Below, in pieces: positions 1 through 7,633 of a stretch of 64,000 nt of DNA (position 1 is the stretch's first letter; each line of letters starts with the position of its first letter). A program made the translations under genes and the position numbers. Location: NCBI RefSeq assembly GCF_014200605.1, contig NZ_JACHCE010000014.1:41225-105224 (forward strand), in the 5' to 3' direction. The notes beneath the pieces are model-generated. The model was given only the letters and a program-made list of their open reading frames with translations. It was not told the origin of the DNA and did not search any database. The stretch comes from Pedobacter cryoconitis (GTDB lineage Bacteria; Bacteroidota; Bacteroidia; Sphingobacteriales; Sphingobacteriaceae).

Positions 1-89
1 GCTGGCGTTCTTTTGCCCCTTCAGGCAATTAATCCAGCCAGAACACAGCACATTTTTTTATTTCCCGTTCAGTCTATGAAGAAACAGGC
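1..89. other. 3' flank of lepB; nested inverted repeat at window edge
   Basis: No gene is callable here. Read on the minus strand after the lepB stop, the sequence contains an inner inverted repeat (TTGCC / GGCAA) nested in an outer one (GCTGG / CCAGC), between about 1 and 40. It could be a terminator or the start of a structured region, but it is cut by the window edge and has no clear T-run. A short open frame on the minus strand runs off the edge and cannot be judged. Confidence 0.25.
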
Positions 90-1286
90 CTAATGAATAC
101 CGTTAAACAAACGTCCCCACCTAATCTTACTAAAGAAAGAACCGTTAGTATCATAACTCATCCAGATAAACAAAGCTTTTCCGACAATATGATCTTCAGG
201 AACAAATCCCCAATATCTTGAATCCAGTGAATTATGTCTGTTATCACCCATCATCCAGTAATAATCCATTTTAAAAGTATAACTATCGGTTTTCACACCA
301 TTAATCAACCATCCACCAGCAACCTTTTCCACCTTATTACCTTCATAAATAGAAATAGCGCGTTGATACAAAGGCATAGAAACACTATCAAGCTTCACAG
401 TCCATCCTTTTTTAGGCACCTGTATCGGGCCCCAGTTATCAGCATTCCACTTTCTGTTAGGGTCCTGTGGAAAAACATTAGGTTCCGCAGCACCAGGTGC
501 AGCAGTACGGGTAACTACAGAAGCAACAAAATCAAGTTTCTTTACTTTATCCATCATTACCGGTGTACCCACAAAATTATAGCTATCCTGAGATACAGCA
601 CTGATATCCCTGTCTATAACAAAACCCATTTCCTCAAATAACTGGAAATTTACATCACTGGTTTTAAATTTTACCAGGTAATCAATCTGTCCCGTATTTT
701 TCATCGGTTCAGCTTTACCATTAATTGTAACAAGACCGTTTGACATACTTAATATATCACCACTGATTCCGATACAACGCTTAATATAGTTTTCTCTTTT
801 ATCTACGGGTCTGCTGACAATTGTATACTGACTTTGAATAGCCTGTCTGCCAACAGAACGTACCATATCATAGTAATCTCTATCCTGAGCTTCCAGCGCT
901 ACAGTATCTCCATCAGGGAAGTTAAAAACGACAACATCATTTCTTTTGATATCCTGCATTCCAGGTAATCTGCGATATTTCCATTGTATACCATCGTAGT
1001 AAGCTTTTGTCCCGGTAACCGGCATTGTATGATGTGCAAAAGGGAAAGCTACCGGAGTCATTGGTATCCTTGCCCCATAATTCACTTTACTCACAAATAA
1101 AAAATCACCTATTAACAGCGACTTCTCCATAGATCCTGTAGGAATTGTATAAGCCTCAATAAAAAATACGCGGATAACAGTTGCAGCAATTACAGCAAAA
1201 AGAACGGCATCAAACCACTCTCTGCTTTTAGTCTTTTTCTTTTTTGGCGCAGTATCATTATTTTTTTGCCAGAACTTCCAATTCAT
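90..1286 (-). CDS. lepB: Signal peptidase I (Bacteroidota long form)
   Basis: Membrane serine protease that removes signal peptides from secreted proteins, with its active site on the periplasmic side. A Lys-rich N-terminus is followed by one membrane segment (about residues 25-45) and the family box with catalytic Ser52 (motif PTGSM). The general-base Lys is Lys169 in NYIKRCIG, and the C-terminal box GDNRHNSLDSRYWG is near residue 350. At 398 residues it is longer than the E. coli enzyme (about 324); the extra length is an insertion of roughly 150 residues between the Lys box and the last box, which is normal in this phylum. It lies 8 bases after dapB and is the last gene of the parA-parB-DUF5683-dapB-lepB operon. 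The family call is certain. Confidence 0.96.
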   Translation of the reverse strand: MNWKFWQKNNDTAPKKKKTKSREWFDAVLFAVIAATVIRVFFIEAYTIPTGSMEKSLLIGDFLFVSKVNYGARIPMTPVAFPFAHHTMPVTGTKAYYDGIQWKYRRLPGMQDIKRNDVVVFNFPDGDTVALEAQDRDYYDMVRSVGRQAIQSQYTIVSRPVDKRENYIKRCIGISGDILSMSNGLVTINGKAEPMKNTGQIDYLVKFKTSDVNFQLFEEMGFVIDRDISAVSQDSYNFVGTPVMMDKVKKLDFVASVVTRTAAPGAAEPNVFPQDPNRKWNADNWGPIQVPKKGWTVKLDSVSMPLYQRAISIYEGNKVEKVAGGWLINGVKTDSYTFKMDYYWMMGDNRHNSLDSRYWGFVPEDHIVGKALFIWMSYDTNGSFFSKIRWGRLFNGIH

Positions 1287-1294
1287 ATGTTTTG

Positions 1295-2035
1295 TTATTT
1301 TAAATTAAATATATCTGATATATTATAGAATCCCTGCTTATTTTGCAACCATTCAGCAGCTACAACCGCACCTAATGCAAAACCGGCACGACTATGAGCC
1401 GTATGTTTCAATTCTATTTCATCTACTTCTGAACTGTAAATTACAGTATGTGTACCAGGGATATTTTCAATTCGCTGTGAAGCAATCAATACCTGCTCCT
1501 GTTTAAGTACATCAATAGCCGGGTTACCGTCCAGTTCATTTACCCATTCAGATTTACGGTCCAGATTTTCAATAATACCTTCTGCAATTGTCATTGCAGT
1601 ACCACTAGGTGAATCCAGTTTCTGTGTATGGTGGATTTCTTCTACCTGTACATCATATACAGGATAATTATTCATCACTTTTGCCAGTACTTCATTAATA
1701 TGGAAAAACAAATTTACCCCAATACTGAAATTAGACCCATATAACAAGGTATTGTTACGGCGCAGACATTCATCTTTGATTTCCTGTAATTGTCCATACC
1801 AGCCAGTTGTACCTACAACAAGTGGTACATTTGCATCAAAGCAAGTATATATATTGTTAATAGCGGCATCAGGTGTACTGAAATCTATCGCTACATCTGC
1901 TTTTCTTAAGTTAGAAACAGTCAGGTCGGCCAAATTATCAATGCCAATTTTCAGAACAACTTCATGTCCTCTTTCGATAGCAAAACGTTCAATAATCTGA
2001 CCCATTTTACCGTAACCGATTAAAGCTATATTCAT
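1295..2035 (-). CDS. dapB: 4-hydroxy-tetrahydrodipicolinate reductase
   Basis: Reduces 4-hydroxy-tetrahydrodipicolinate with NAD(P)H in the diaminopimelate/lysine pathway, feeding peptidoglycan synthesis in the cytoplasm. The N-terminal Rossmann motif GYGKMG (residues 7-12) binds the cofactor. The substrate-binding and catalytic signature EEIHHTQKLDSPSGTA lies near residue 134. The 246-residue length is close to the family norm of 240-270. It sits between DUF5683 and lepB on the same strand, with 8 bases to lepB, so co-transcription is likely. Confidence 0.96.
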   Translation of the reverse strand: MNIALIGYGKMGQIIERFAIERGHEVVLKIGIDNLADLTVSNLRKADVAIDFSTPDAAINNIYTCFDANVPLVVGTTGWYGQLQEIKDECLRRNNTLLYGSNFSIGVNLFFHINEVLAKVMNNYPVYDVQVEEIHHTQKLDSPSGTAMTIAEGIIENLDRKSEWVNELDGNPAIDVLKQEQVLIASQRIENIPGTHTVIYSSEVDEIELKHTAHSRAGFALGAVVAAEWLQNKQGFYNISDIFNLK

Positions 2036-2079
2036 TTATTTTTGTTTTTAAAAAGATGGTTGGTAAATCATATCGAAAT

Positions 2080-2700
2080 CTAGAATCTAAAGGCAACCTT
2101 TATACCCGGATTAAAAGCATTATATCCATACATGGTTTGAGAACCGATTACAGTAGGCGAAATTCTGATAGCCAGGTTATCGCCGATATCAAAATATGAA
2201 AGTCTGGCATCAACATAGGCTTCAACAATATTCACGATATATAAACCGGCAATAGAAAAAATAACGACCTCTCTGTTTCTTCTGTAAACTTCTTTAGCTG
2301 TTGTTAAACCGTCAGTACTGACATTAGCAAGATAGTTTCCCGGAGTAGGATTATTTCCATGTTGCGCTCTATATTGCAATTCTTTAAGGTACTCATGATA
2401 TTTACTGGTATTCTGAATATAAGACATAACCAGCAAAGTCCCTCCAGTATAGATCGCAGCTATTTTTATTCCGCGGTAAACAGTCAGTCCATTTCCATAC
2501 TGTCCCCATCCCGGGATCAATGCAGACCTGAACAAAGCTTTTCTACCTGCAATACGGCCATGATTTACATAACCCGTATCTGCTTTCACAGGGGTACGTT
2601 TAAGACTATCACCTTTAACAGTAAATTTCTCCTGTCCGCTAACTGCAAGCACAGTGCAGCAAAACAAAACCGATAACAGTAGTTTTTTGGACATTACCAA
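2080..2700 (-). CDS. DUF5683 family exported/membrane protein
   Basis: A 206-residue protein with an N-terminal signal peptide (hydrophobic stretch followed by VSGQ) and a hydrophobic segment around residues 75-95 (ALIPGWGQYGNG, then a membrane helix). A second hydrophobic segment follows near residue 145. The motif RSALIPGWGQ is characteristic of the Bacteroidota DUF5683 family, whose function is not known. Its start overlaps the parB stop by 7 bases, so translational coupling is likely. The steady place between parB and dapB suggests a cell-envelope or division role, but this is only inference. Confidence 0.8.
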   Translation of the reverse strand: MVMSKKLLLSVLFCCTVLAVSGQEKFTVKGDSLKRTPVKADTGYVNHGRIAGRKALFRSALIPGWGQYGNGLTVYRGIKIAAIYTGGTLLVMSYIQNTSKYHEYLKELQYRAQHGNNPTPGNYLANVSTDGLTTAKEVYRRNREVVIFSIAGLYIVNIVEAYVDARLSYFDIGDNLAIRISPTVIGSQTMYGYNAFNPGIKVAFRF

Positions 2701-3611
2701 TCTAATAATTCTAATATTCTGCTCAGGTCATCATCAGAAACGAAGGGAATTTCAATTGCACCCTTACCATTTTCACCAACTTTAAGTTTCACTTTAGTAG
2801 CAAATCTCGAAGCCAGATCTTTTTGCAGTTTCTGATATTCAAAAGACACGCCTAATGGCTGTCTCGCACTTTTAGGTTTCATCTGAAGACTATTAATGCT
2901 TCTGACTAATTCTTCAACTTTACGTACAGATAACCCTTTGTCAATTATTTCCTGATGAATAAACAACTGTTTATCCGTCTCTTCTACACTAATCAACGCA
3001 CGGGCATGTCCCATAGAGATTTTTTGATCACGAATTGAGATTTGTATCGCAGGAGGCAATTTAAGTAAACGGAGATAGTTGGTAACAGTTGACCTGTTTT
3101 TACCTACACGCTCACCCAATTGTTCTTGTTTAAGATTACATTCTTCAAGCATACGCTGAAAGCTCAATGCAACCTCAATTGCATTTAAATTTTCACGCTG
3201 AATATTTTCAATCAGGGCCATTTCCAGCATCTGCTGGTCATTGGCTTCCCGCACATAAGCTGGAATTTCTGTTAATCCTGCTAGTTTAGATGCTCTCAGA
3301 CGTCTTTCTCCGGAAATTAACTGGTAATTTCCGCCTTCAGCTTTCCTCACAGTAATAGGCTGGATTAACCCCTGTACCCTGATGGAATCGGCCAGTTCAT
3401 TTAGGGCAACCTGATCAAACTCAGAACGCGGCTGATAAGGGTTAGTTGTGATATCACTGATTTTGATATTACCTATACTGTTCGATTGCGCTTTCTGTTC
3501 AGTCTCACTGACCGGGTTAATCGCATTTTTTTGCGGATGAGCAGACTCTGAATCATCCAAAAGTGCACTTAATCCTCTACCTAAACCTGTTTTTCGCTGA
3601 AACGATGTCAT
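2694..3611 (-). CDS. parB: Chromosome-partitioning protein ParB
   Basis: DNA-binding CTPase that loads at parS sites and spreads, working with ParA to move origins apart. The N-terminus carries the typical GLGRGLSALL motif (residues 9-18). The ParB/Srx domain has NPYQPR (57-62) and the nucleotide-binding box GERRLRAS (101-108). A helix-turn-helix region follows at about 125-200, and a C-terminal dimerisation part ends the 305-residue chain. It begins 9 bases after the parA stop, so the two genes form a parAB operon. I found no parS-like palindrome inside the window. Confidence 0.96.
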   Translation of the reverse strand: MTSFQRKTGLGRGLSALLDDSESAHPQKNAINPVSETEQKAQSNSIGNIKISDITTNPYQPRSEFDQVALNELADSIRVQGLIQPITVRKAEGGNYQLISGERRLRASKLAGLTEIPAYVREANDQQMLEMALIENIQRENLNAIEVALSFQRMLEECNLKQEQLGERVGKNRSTVTNYLRLLKLPPAIQISIRDQKISMGHARALISVEETDKQLFIHQEIIDKGLSVRKVEELVRSINSLQMKPKSARQPLGVSFEYQKLQKDLASRFATKVKLKVGENGKGAIEIPFVSDDDLSRILELLDW

Positions 3612-3620
3612 TCTTTATAT

Positions 3621-4424
3621 TTAAATAGTTGCAGAAGTCAAACCCTGGTTTTCTTTGACTAATCCGTTTTTACGGACAATCTCACGGGCAAGGTTCAGAT
3701 AATTTATTGCTCCCTTACAATTTGCATCATGCATGATGACCGAAATCCCATAACTAGGTGCTTCACTTAAACGGGTATTCCGCTGTATGATTGTATCAAA
3801 TACAAGTTCCTGAAAATGAGTTCTTACTTCTTCAACTACCTGATTAGACAAACGTAAACGTACATCATACATGGTCAGCAGAATGCCTTCAATTTCCAGT
3901 TCAGGGTTTAACCTGTTTTGTACAATTTTTATAGTATTTAACAATTTCCCCAATCCTTCCAGCGCGAAATATTCACATTGCACAGGAATAATAACAGAAT
4001 CGGCAGCAGTTAGCGCATTAATTGTAATCAAACCTAATGAAGGTGAACAATCAATGATAATAAAATCATACTGGTCTTTAATCTTCTCCAGAACAGCTTT
4101 CATCTTATACTCCCTGTTAGTCAGATTGATCATCTCAATTTCTGCTCCAACCAGATCAATATGTGCTGGTAATAAATCCAGATTAGGTGTCTCTGTCTTT
4201 TGAATAGCCTCTGAAGGTTCTACATCATTAATGATGCACTCATAGATACTATTTTTGATGCTTCTTGGATCAAACCCAATTCCAGAAGTAGAGTTAGCCT
4301 GAGGGTCTGCGTCTACTAATAAAGTTTTATATTCTAATACGGCCAGGCTGGCGGCTAAATTTATAGATGAAGTTGTTTTACCGACTCCACCTTTCTGATT
4401 TGCCAATGCAATAATTTTACTCAT
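3621..4424 (-). CDS. parA: Chromosome-partitioning ATPase ParA
   Basis: Walker-type ATPase that forms a nucleoid-bound gradient used by ParB for chromosome segregation. It shows the deviant Walker A motif KGGVGKTT (residues 11-18), the switch motif VDADPQAN near residue 40, and IIDCSPSLG near residue 125. At 267 residues it is the usual chromosomal Soj/ParA size, without the extra N-terminal DNA-binding domain of plasmid ParAs. It is the first gene of the minus-strand operon. About 180 bases separate it from the divergent gene at 4604, so its promoter lies there; no full consensus promoter stands out. Confidence 0.96.
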   Translation of the reverse strand: MSKIIALANQKGGVGKTTSSINLAASLAVLEYKTLLVDADPQANSTSGIGFDPRSIKNSIYECIINDVEPSEAIQKTETPNLDLLPAHIDLVGAEIEMINLTNREYKMKAVLEKIKDQYDFIIIDCSPSLGLITINALTAADSVIIPVQCEYFALEGLGKLLNTIKIVQNRLNPELEIEGILLTMYDVRLRLSNQVVEEVRTHFQELVFDTIIQRNTRLSEAPSYGISVIMHDANCKGAINYLNLAREIVRKNGLVKENQGLTSATI

Positions 4425-4603
4425 TTATCTTTTTAATAATTACCAATTATTTCCTGAGAATTTGTGAATTAGATCCTTTATGTAAAAAACGCTATTTTTA
4501 CCTACATTTAGGGGCTTTTTAACAATTAGCTAAGATACAAACTAAATGACAATATTAGTGTTAAACAATAGAGTGTTTTAAACATCTTATCAACAATTTT
4601 TAC

Positions 4604-5125
4604 ATGATTACGATCATTTCCGGAACAAACAGACCTGGAAGCAATACGCTGAAAGTCGCAAAATATTATCAGGACACGCTAGTTAAAAAGGGACAAGAGG
4701 CTAATATACTGAGCCTGACAGATCTTCCAGAGCAGTTAATTATCTCCGATTTATACGGAAAAAGATCTCCTGAGTTTAGAAAAATACAGGAACAAATTAC
4801 TGCAACTGAAAAATTCGTCTTTATTATTCCAGAATACAATGGAAGTTTTCCAGGTGTTTTGAAGACCTTAATAGACGCCTGCGACTTCCCTGACAGCTTT
4901 TATGATAAAAAAGCCTGCCTTGTAGGTATCTCCTCAGGTAAATATGGGAATATCAGGGGTATTGATCATTTTGGTGGCGTTTGCAGCTATCTGCACCTGC
5001 ATGTACTCCCTCTGCGCCTGCACATTCCGGCTATTAAAACAGAGCTGGATGAGCATGGAAATTTTTATAAAGAAGATACTTTAAAATTTACCGGGCAGCA
5101 GATAGATAAGTTCATTGCTTATTAA
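4604..5125 (+). CDS. NADPH-dependent FMN reductase family protein
   Basis: A 173-residue flavodoxin-like protein that likely reduces FMN or a quinone/azo substrate with NAD(P)H in the cytoplasm. The N-terminal phosphate-binding loop SGTNRPGSNT (about residues 6-15) and the later PEYNGSFPGVLKTLIDAC motif (about 77-94) are family signatures, as is the GISSGKYG loop near residue 107. The gene is monocistronic. Its TAA stop shares four bases with the stop of the convergent gene at 5122, forming a TTAA tail-to-tail overlap. The physiological substrate cannot be read from the sequence. Confidence 0.88.
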   Translation: MITIISGTNRPGSNTLKVAKYYQDTLVKKGQEANILSLTDLPEQLIISDLYGKRSPEFRKIQEQITATEKFVFIIPEYNGSFPGVLKTLIDACDFPDSFYDKKACLVGISSGKYGNIRGIDHFGGVCSYLHLHVLPLRLHIPAIKTELDEHGNFYKEDTLKFTGQQIDKFIAY

Positions 5126-5577
5126 ACAGCAAAGGCTGTCCAGTTTTTACCTTCATTACCGAAAATAAAATAACCGGGATAAAGCATTTCTGCCATGTCT
5201 TCCATAGCCTCAACAAAGGATACAGGATCACTTAAAAAGGCAGAAGTGTCTTCCATCAGGTAAACTCTGTTGTAAGCTACTGCAGGCCATTCCTTTTCTA
5301 AGAGCGCAGGAACAAGTCCCATCATCTGACCAATCCCCACGTTGGTCTGATGATAGATCAGTACCTTTGCCTGTTGTACAATTTCAAGGACCTCGCCGCC
5401 AACGGTCTCCATTAACACATTAAAAATATGGTTAGGTGTATTGTTTGTATCCAGACATATTACAGGCACTTTCTCCATAAATTTAATCTTATGCAGAATA
5501 ATATCCACACGCTCCTGCAAATCTTCACGCAGCGTTTCATCCTCAACATTATTTATCAGTGCATTTAAAAAAGACAT
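5122..5577 (-). CDS. Uncharacterised cytoplasmic protein, binding-protein-like fold possible
   Basis: A 151-residue protein with no signal peptide and no membrane segment. The middle part (VPVICLDTNNTPNHIF, about 39-54) and the C-terminal part (VYLMEDTSAFLSDPVSFVEAMEDMAEMLYPGYF) resemble in pattern the second lobe of BtuF/TroA-type periplasmic binding proteins, where a 'sRPGPR..eGleiLAe.lhP' stretch occurs. Since it lacks export signals and the first lobe, it is not a transporter component as such. This resemblance is by eye only. It is divergent from the ABC binding lipoprotein gene by 45 bases, which is a suggestive context. I do not assign a function. Confidence 0.7.
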   Translation of the reverse strand: MSFLNALINNVEDETLREDLQERVDIILHKIKFMEKVPVICLDTNNTPNHIFNVLMETVGGEVLEIVQQAKVLIYHQTNVGIGQMMGLVPALLEKEWPAVAYNRVYLMEDTSAFLSDPVSFVEAMEDMAEMLYPGYFIFGNEGKNWTAFAV

Positions 5578-5590
5578 ATCGATTAATTTA

Positions 5591-5608
5591 TTACTTTGTG
5601 CAAAAGTA
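5591..5608. promoter_or_regulatory. Overlapping divergent promoter elements
   Basis: On the minus strand a full Bacteroidota -7 element TACTTTTG lies at 5601-5608, placed for the gene starting at 5577. On the plus strand a near-match TTACTTTG lies at 5591-5598, placed for the lipoprotein gene starting at 5623. Together they form an inverted repeat in a gap of only 45 bases, so both genes may be transcribed from this one patch. No clear -33 TTTG is visible for either. Confidence 0.45.
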
Positions 5609-5622
5609 ATATTCCTGACCTG

Positions 5623-7254
5623 ATGCCCCGAATTATAAAAAATATTTTTTACATTTTATGTGTTATTGCTGTCTGTGGCTGTCATTTTGCATCAGAAGAC
5701 GCGAGTAAAAAAGTCTTTAACCTGAATTTTGACCAGAGTCTTACCTCATTAGACCCGGCTTTTGCCCGTAACCAGCCTGCAATATGGATGATGAATCAGC
5801 TTTTTAACGGGTTGGTTCAGGCAGACAGCCAGCTAAATACTATTCCTGCTATTGCCAAATCATGGGAAGTCTCTGCTGACGGACAACGTTATACTTTTCA
5901 CCTGAGAAATGATGTATTTTTTCATAACGATCCTCTTTTCCCTAATGGAAAAGGCAGAAAAGTTGTTGCCGCAGACTTCGCCTATAGCTTTAACCGCCTT
6001 TCTGACCCCAAAGTTGCGTCTTCAGGAGGCTGGATTTTCAGCGATAAAATAAAAGACAGTCATAGCTTCGAAGCACTCAATGACACAACCTTAATCATTC
6101 ATTTAATCAAACCTTTCCCTGCGTTTCTCAATCTTTTGACCACACAATACTGTGTAGTTGTACCGCATGAAGTAGCCGATTATTATGGAAAAGACTTTAG
6201 AAGCCACCCTATAGGTACTGGTCCGTTCCGTTTTAAATACTGGAAGGAAGAAGAAATACTTGTTTTGCTGAAAAACGAAAATTACTGGGAGAAAGAAAAT
6301 GGCAGCCGTCTTCCCTACCTGGATGCCGTTAAAGTTTCTTTTATCACCGATAAACAAAGTGCCTTCATGTCTTTCATTAAAAAAGATTTAGATTTTTTTT
6401 ACAGCGTTGATGGAAGTTATCGTGATGATATTTTAACCAAGAGCGGTCATATGACAAGCAAATACAAAGGAAAGTTCCAGTTAATTAAAGGTGCATACCT
6501 TTGTACAGAGTATGTTGGAATATTGGTAGACACTTCAAAGTCCATCGTTAGAAACTCTCCGCTGAGATTCAAAAAAGTCCGTCAGGCAATTAATTACGGA
6601 ATAGATAAACCAAAATTAATCAAGTATTTGCGAAACAGCACAGGAACACCAGCCACCTCTGGTTTTGTGCCCAAAGGAATGCCTGGATTCGATAGCGTTA
6701 AAGTAAAAGGTTATCATTATGACCCTGTAAAGGCAGCAAAATTACTTGCAGAAGCCGGTTATCCCCATGGTAAAGGAATGCCTGAGTTAACCTTAAGCAC
6801 ATCCACTACTTATAAAGATCTGATTGAATTCATACAGGGAGAACTTAATTCGCTGGGTATGAAAGTAAAAGTAGATGTCACCCCAAGTTCCAGCCTGCGG
6901 GAGCTAATGTCCAAAAACGAAGTTAATTTTTTCAGGGGTTCGTGGATTGCAGATTATCCGGATGCAGAAAACTATCTTTCTGTGTTCTATTCGAAAAACC
7001 GTGTACCCTACGGGCCTAATTATACCGGCTATTTCAACAAAGAATTTGATCGGTTGTTTGAGCAGAGTTATTATGAAAACGACGCCAAAAAACGTTACTT
7101 ATTGTACCAGAAAATGGATAATATGGTGATTGAAAATGCTTCTATTGTACCCATTTTATATGATCAGTCTGTTACCATGCTGCAAAATAACATCAGCGGT
7201 TATCCGATTAATCCATTAAGCGTAATGATCCTGAAAAGAGTTAAAAAGAAATAA
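5623..7254 (+). CDS. ABC transporter substrate-binding lipoprotein (SBP_bac_5, peptide/nickel type)
   Basis: Family 5 extracytoplasmic solute-binding protein, like DppA/OppA, that captures oligopeptides or related solutes for an ABC importer. I chose the ATG at 5623 over the longer frame because it gives a clean lipoprotein signal (IIKNIFYILCVIAVCGC, with the lipidated Cys about residue 17). The family signature region FNLNFDQSLTSLDPAFARN follows, then AADFAYSFNRL and SHPIGTGPFRFKYW. The mature length, about 525 residues, fits the family. No permease or ATPase gene is next to it, so it is an orphan binding protein here. The ligand is unknown. Confidence 0.88.
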   Translation: MPRIIKNIFYILCVIAVCGCHFASEDASKKVFNLNFDQSLTSLDPAFARNQPAIWMMNQLFNGLVQADSQLNTIPAIAKSWEVSADGQRYTFHLRNDVFFHNDPLFPNGKGRKVVAADFAYSFNRLSDPKVASSGGWIFSDKIKDSHSFEALNDTTLIIHLIKPFPAFLNLLTTQYCVVVPHEVADYYGKDFRSHPIGTGPFRFKYWKEEEILVLLKNENYWEKENGSRLPYLDAVKVSFITDKQSAFMSFIKKDLDFFYSVDGSYRDDILTKSGHMTSKYKGKFQLIKGAYLCTEYVGILVDTSKSIVRNSPLRFKKVRQAINYGIDKPKLIKYLRNSTGTPATSGFVPKGMPGFDSVKVKGYHYDPVKAAKLLAEAGYPHGKGMPELTLSTSTTYKDLIEFIQGELNSLGMKVKVDVTPSSSLRELMSKNEVNFFRGSWIADYPDAENYLSVFYSKNRVPYGPNYTGYFNKEFDRLFEQSYYENDAKKRYLLYQKMDNMVIENASIVPILYDQSVTMLQNNISGYPINPLSVMILKRVKKK

Positions 7255-7530
7255 CTGGCTATTTTAGCTAAATTGAAAAAGAAAATCCTGCTTCAGTAAT
7301 AAAAAAAAATTACAGGAAGTAAAATCCAATTCAGGGAGTGATTTAGCTGAAAACCGTTGTCTCAATCAGCTTAGAATACTAGTTCAGTTACGCAGTTTAG
7401 AAACACAATTTAAAGAAGCTCTGGGTTCAATAACAACATTTTTCAAAGAAGAGCGGGATATTCTTTTCTGCAGAGGTGAAATCAAAGGCATTGAAAAAGG
7501 CCGCTCAATTATCAATTAACGAAATAGAGC
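7255..7530 (+). pseudogene. Degraded gene remnant, possibly an Rpn-family nuclease/transposase tail
   Basis: There is no intact gene between the lipoprotein and the outer-membrane gene. After an in-frame stop near 7274, one plus-strand frame stays open for about 80 codons to a stop at about 7519 and has no start codon. Its translation includes LNQLRILVQLRSLETQF and FFKEERDILFCRGEIKG, and ends in a Gly/Lys/Glu-rich segment. That pattern resembles the C-terminal end of the Rpn (PD-(D/E)XK, YhgA-like) family common in Bacteroidota. The family link is from memory of the pattern and should be treated as weak; that it is a broken coding remnant is better supported. Confidence 0.4.
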
Positions 7531-7535
7531 AATTA

Positions 7536-7617
7536 TAAGAAAACCACGTTATTATTTTCTGATCCCATTAATTCCGGCAAAGGAATCTGATCAGAAAACA
7601 ATAACGTGGTTTTCTTA
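7536..7617. terminator. Long inverted repeat, likely bidirectional terminator
   Basis: Two 29-base arms (7536-7564 and 7589-7617) are complementary except for one position, with a 24-base loop. Each arm carries AAGAAAACCACG/CGTGGTTTTCTT, so both strands have A and T runs around the stem. It begins 17 bases past the stop of the minus-strand outer-membrane gene and is much longer than an ordinary intrinsic terminator. It could also be a mobile repeat-type element. Confidence 0.6.
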
Positions 7618-7633
7618 TTAAAAATAGTTTAGA

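Noticed and set aside
4425..4603. parS site searched near parAB
   Set aside because: No GTTTCACGTGAAAC-like palindrome is present in this gap or noticed elsewhere in the window.
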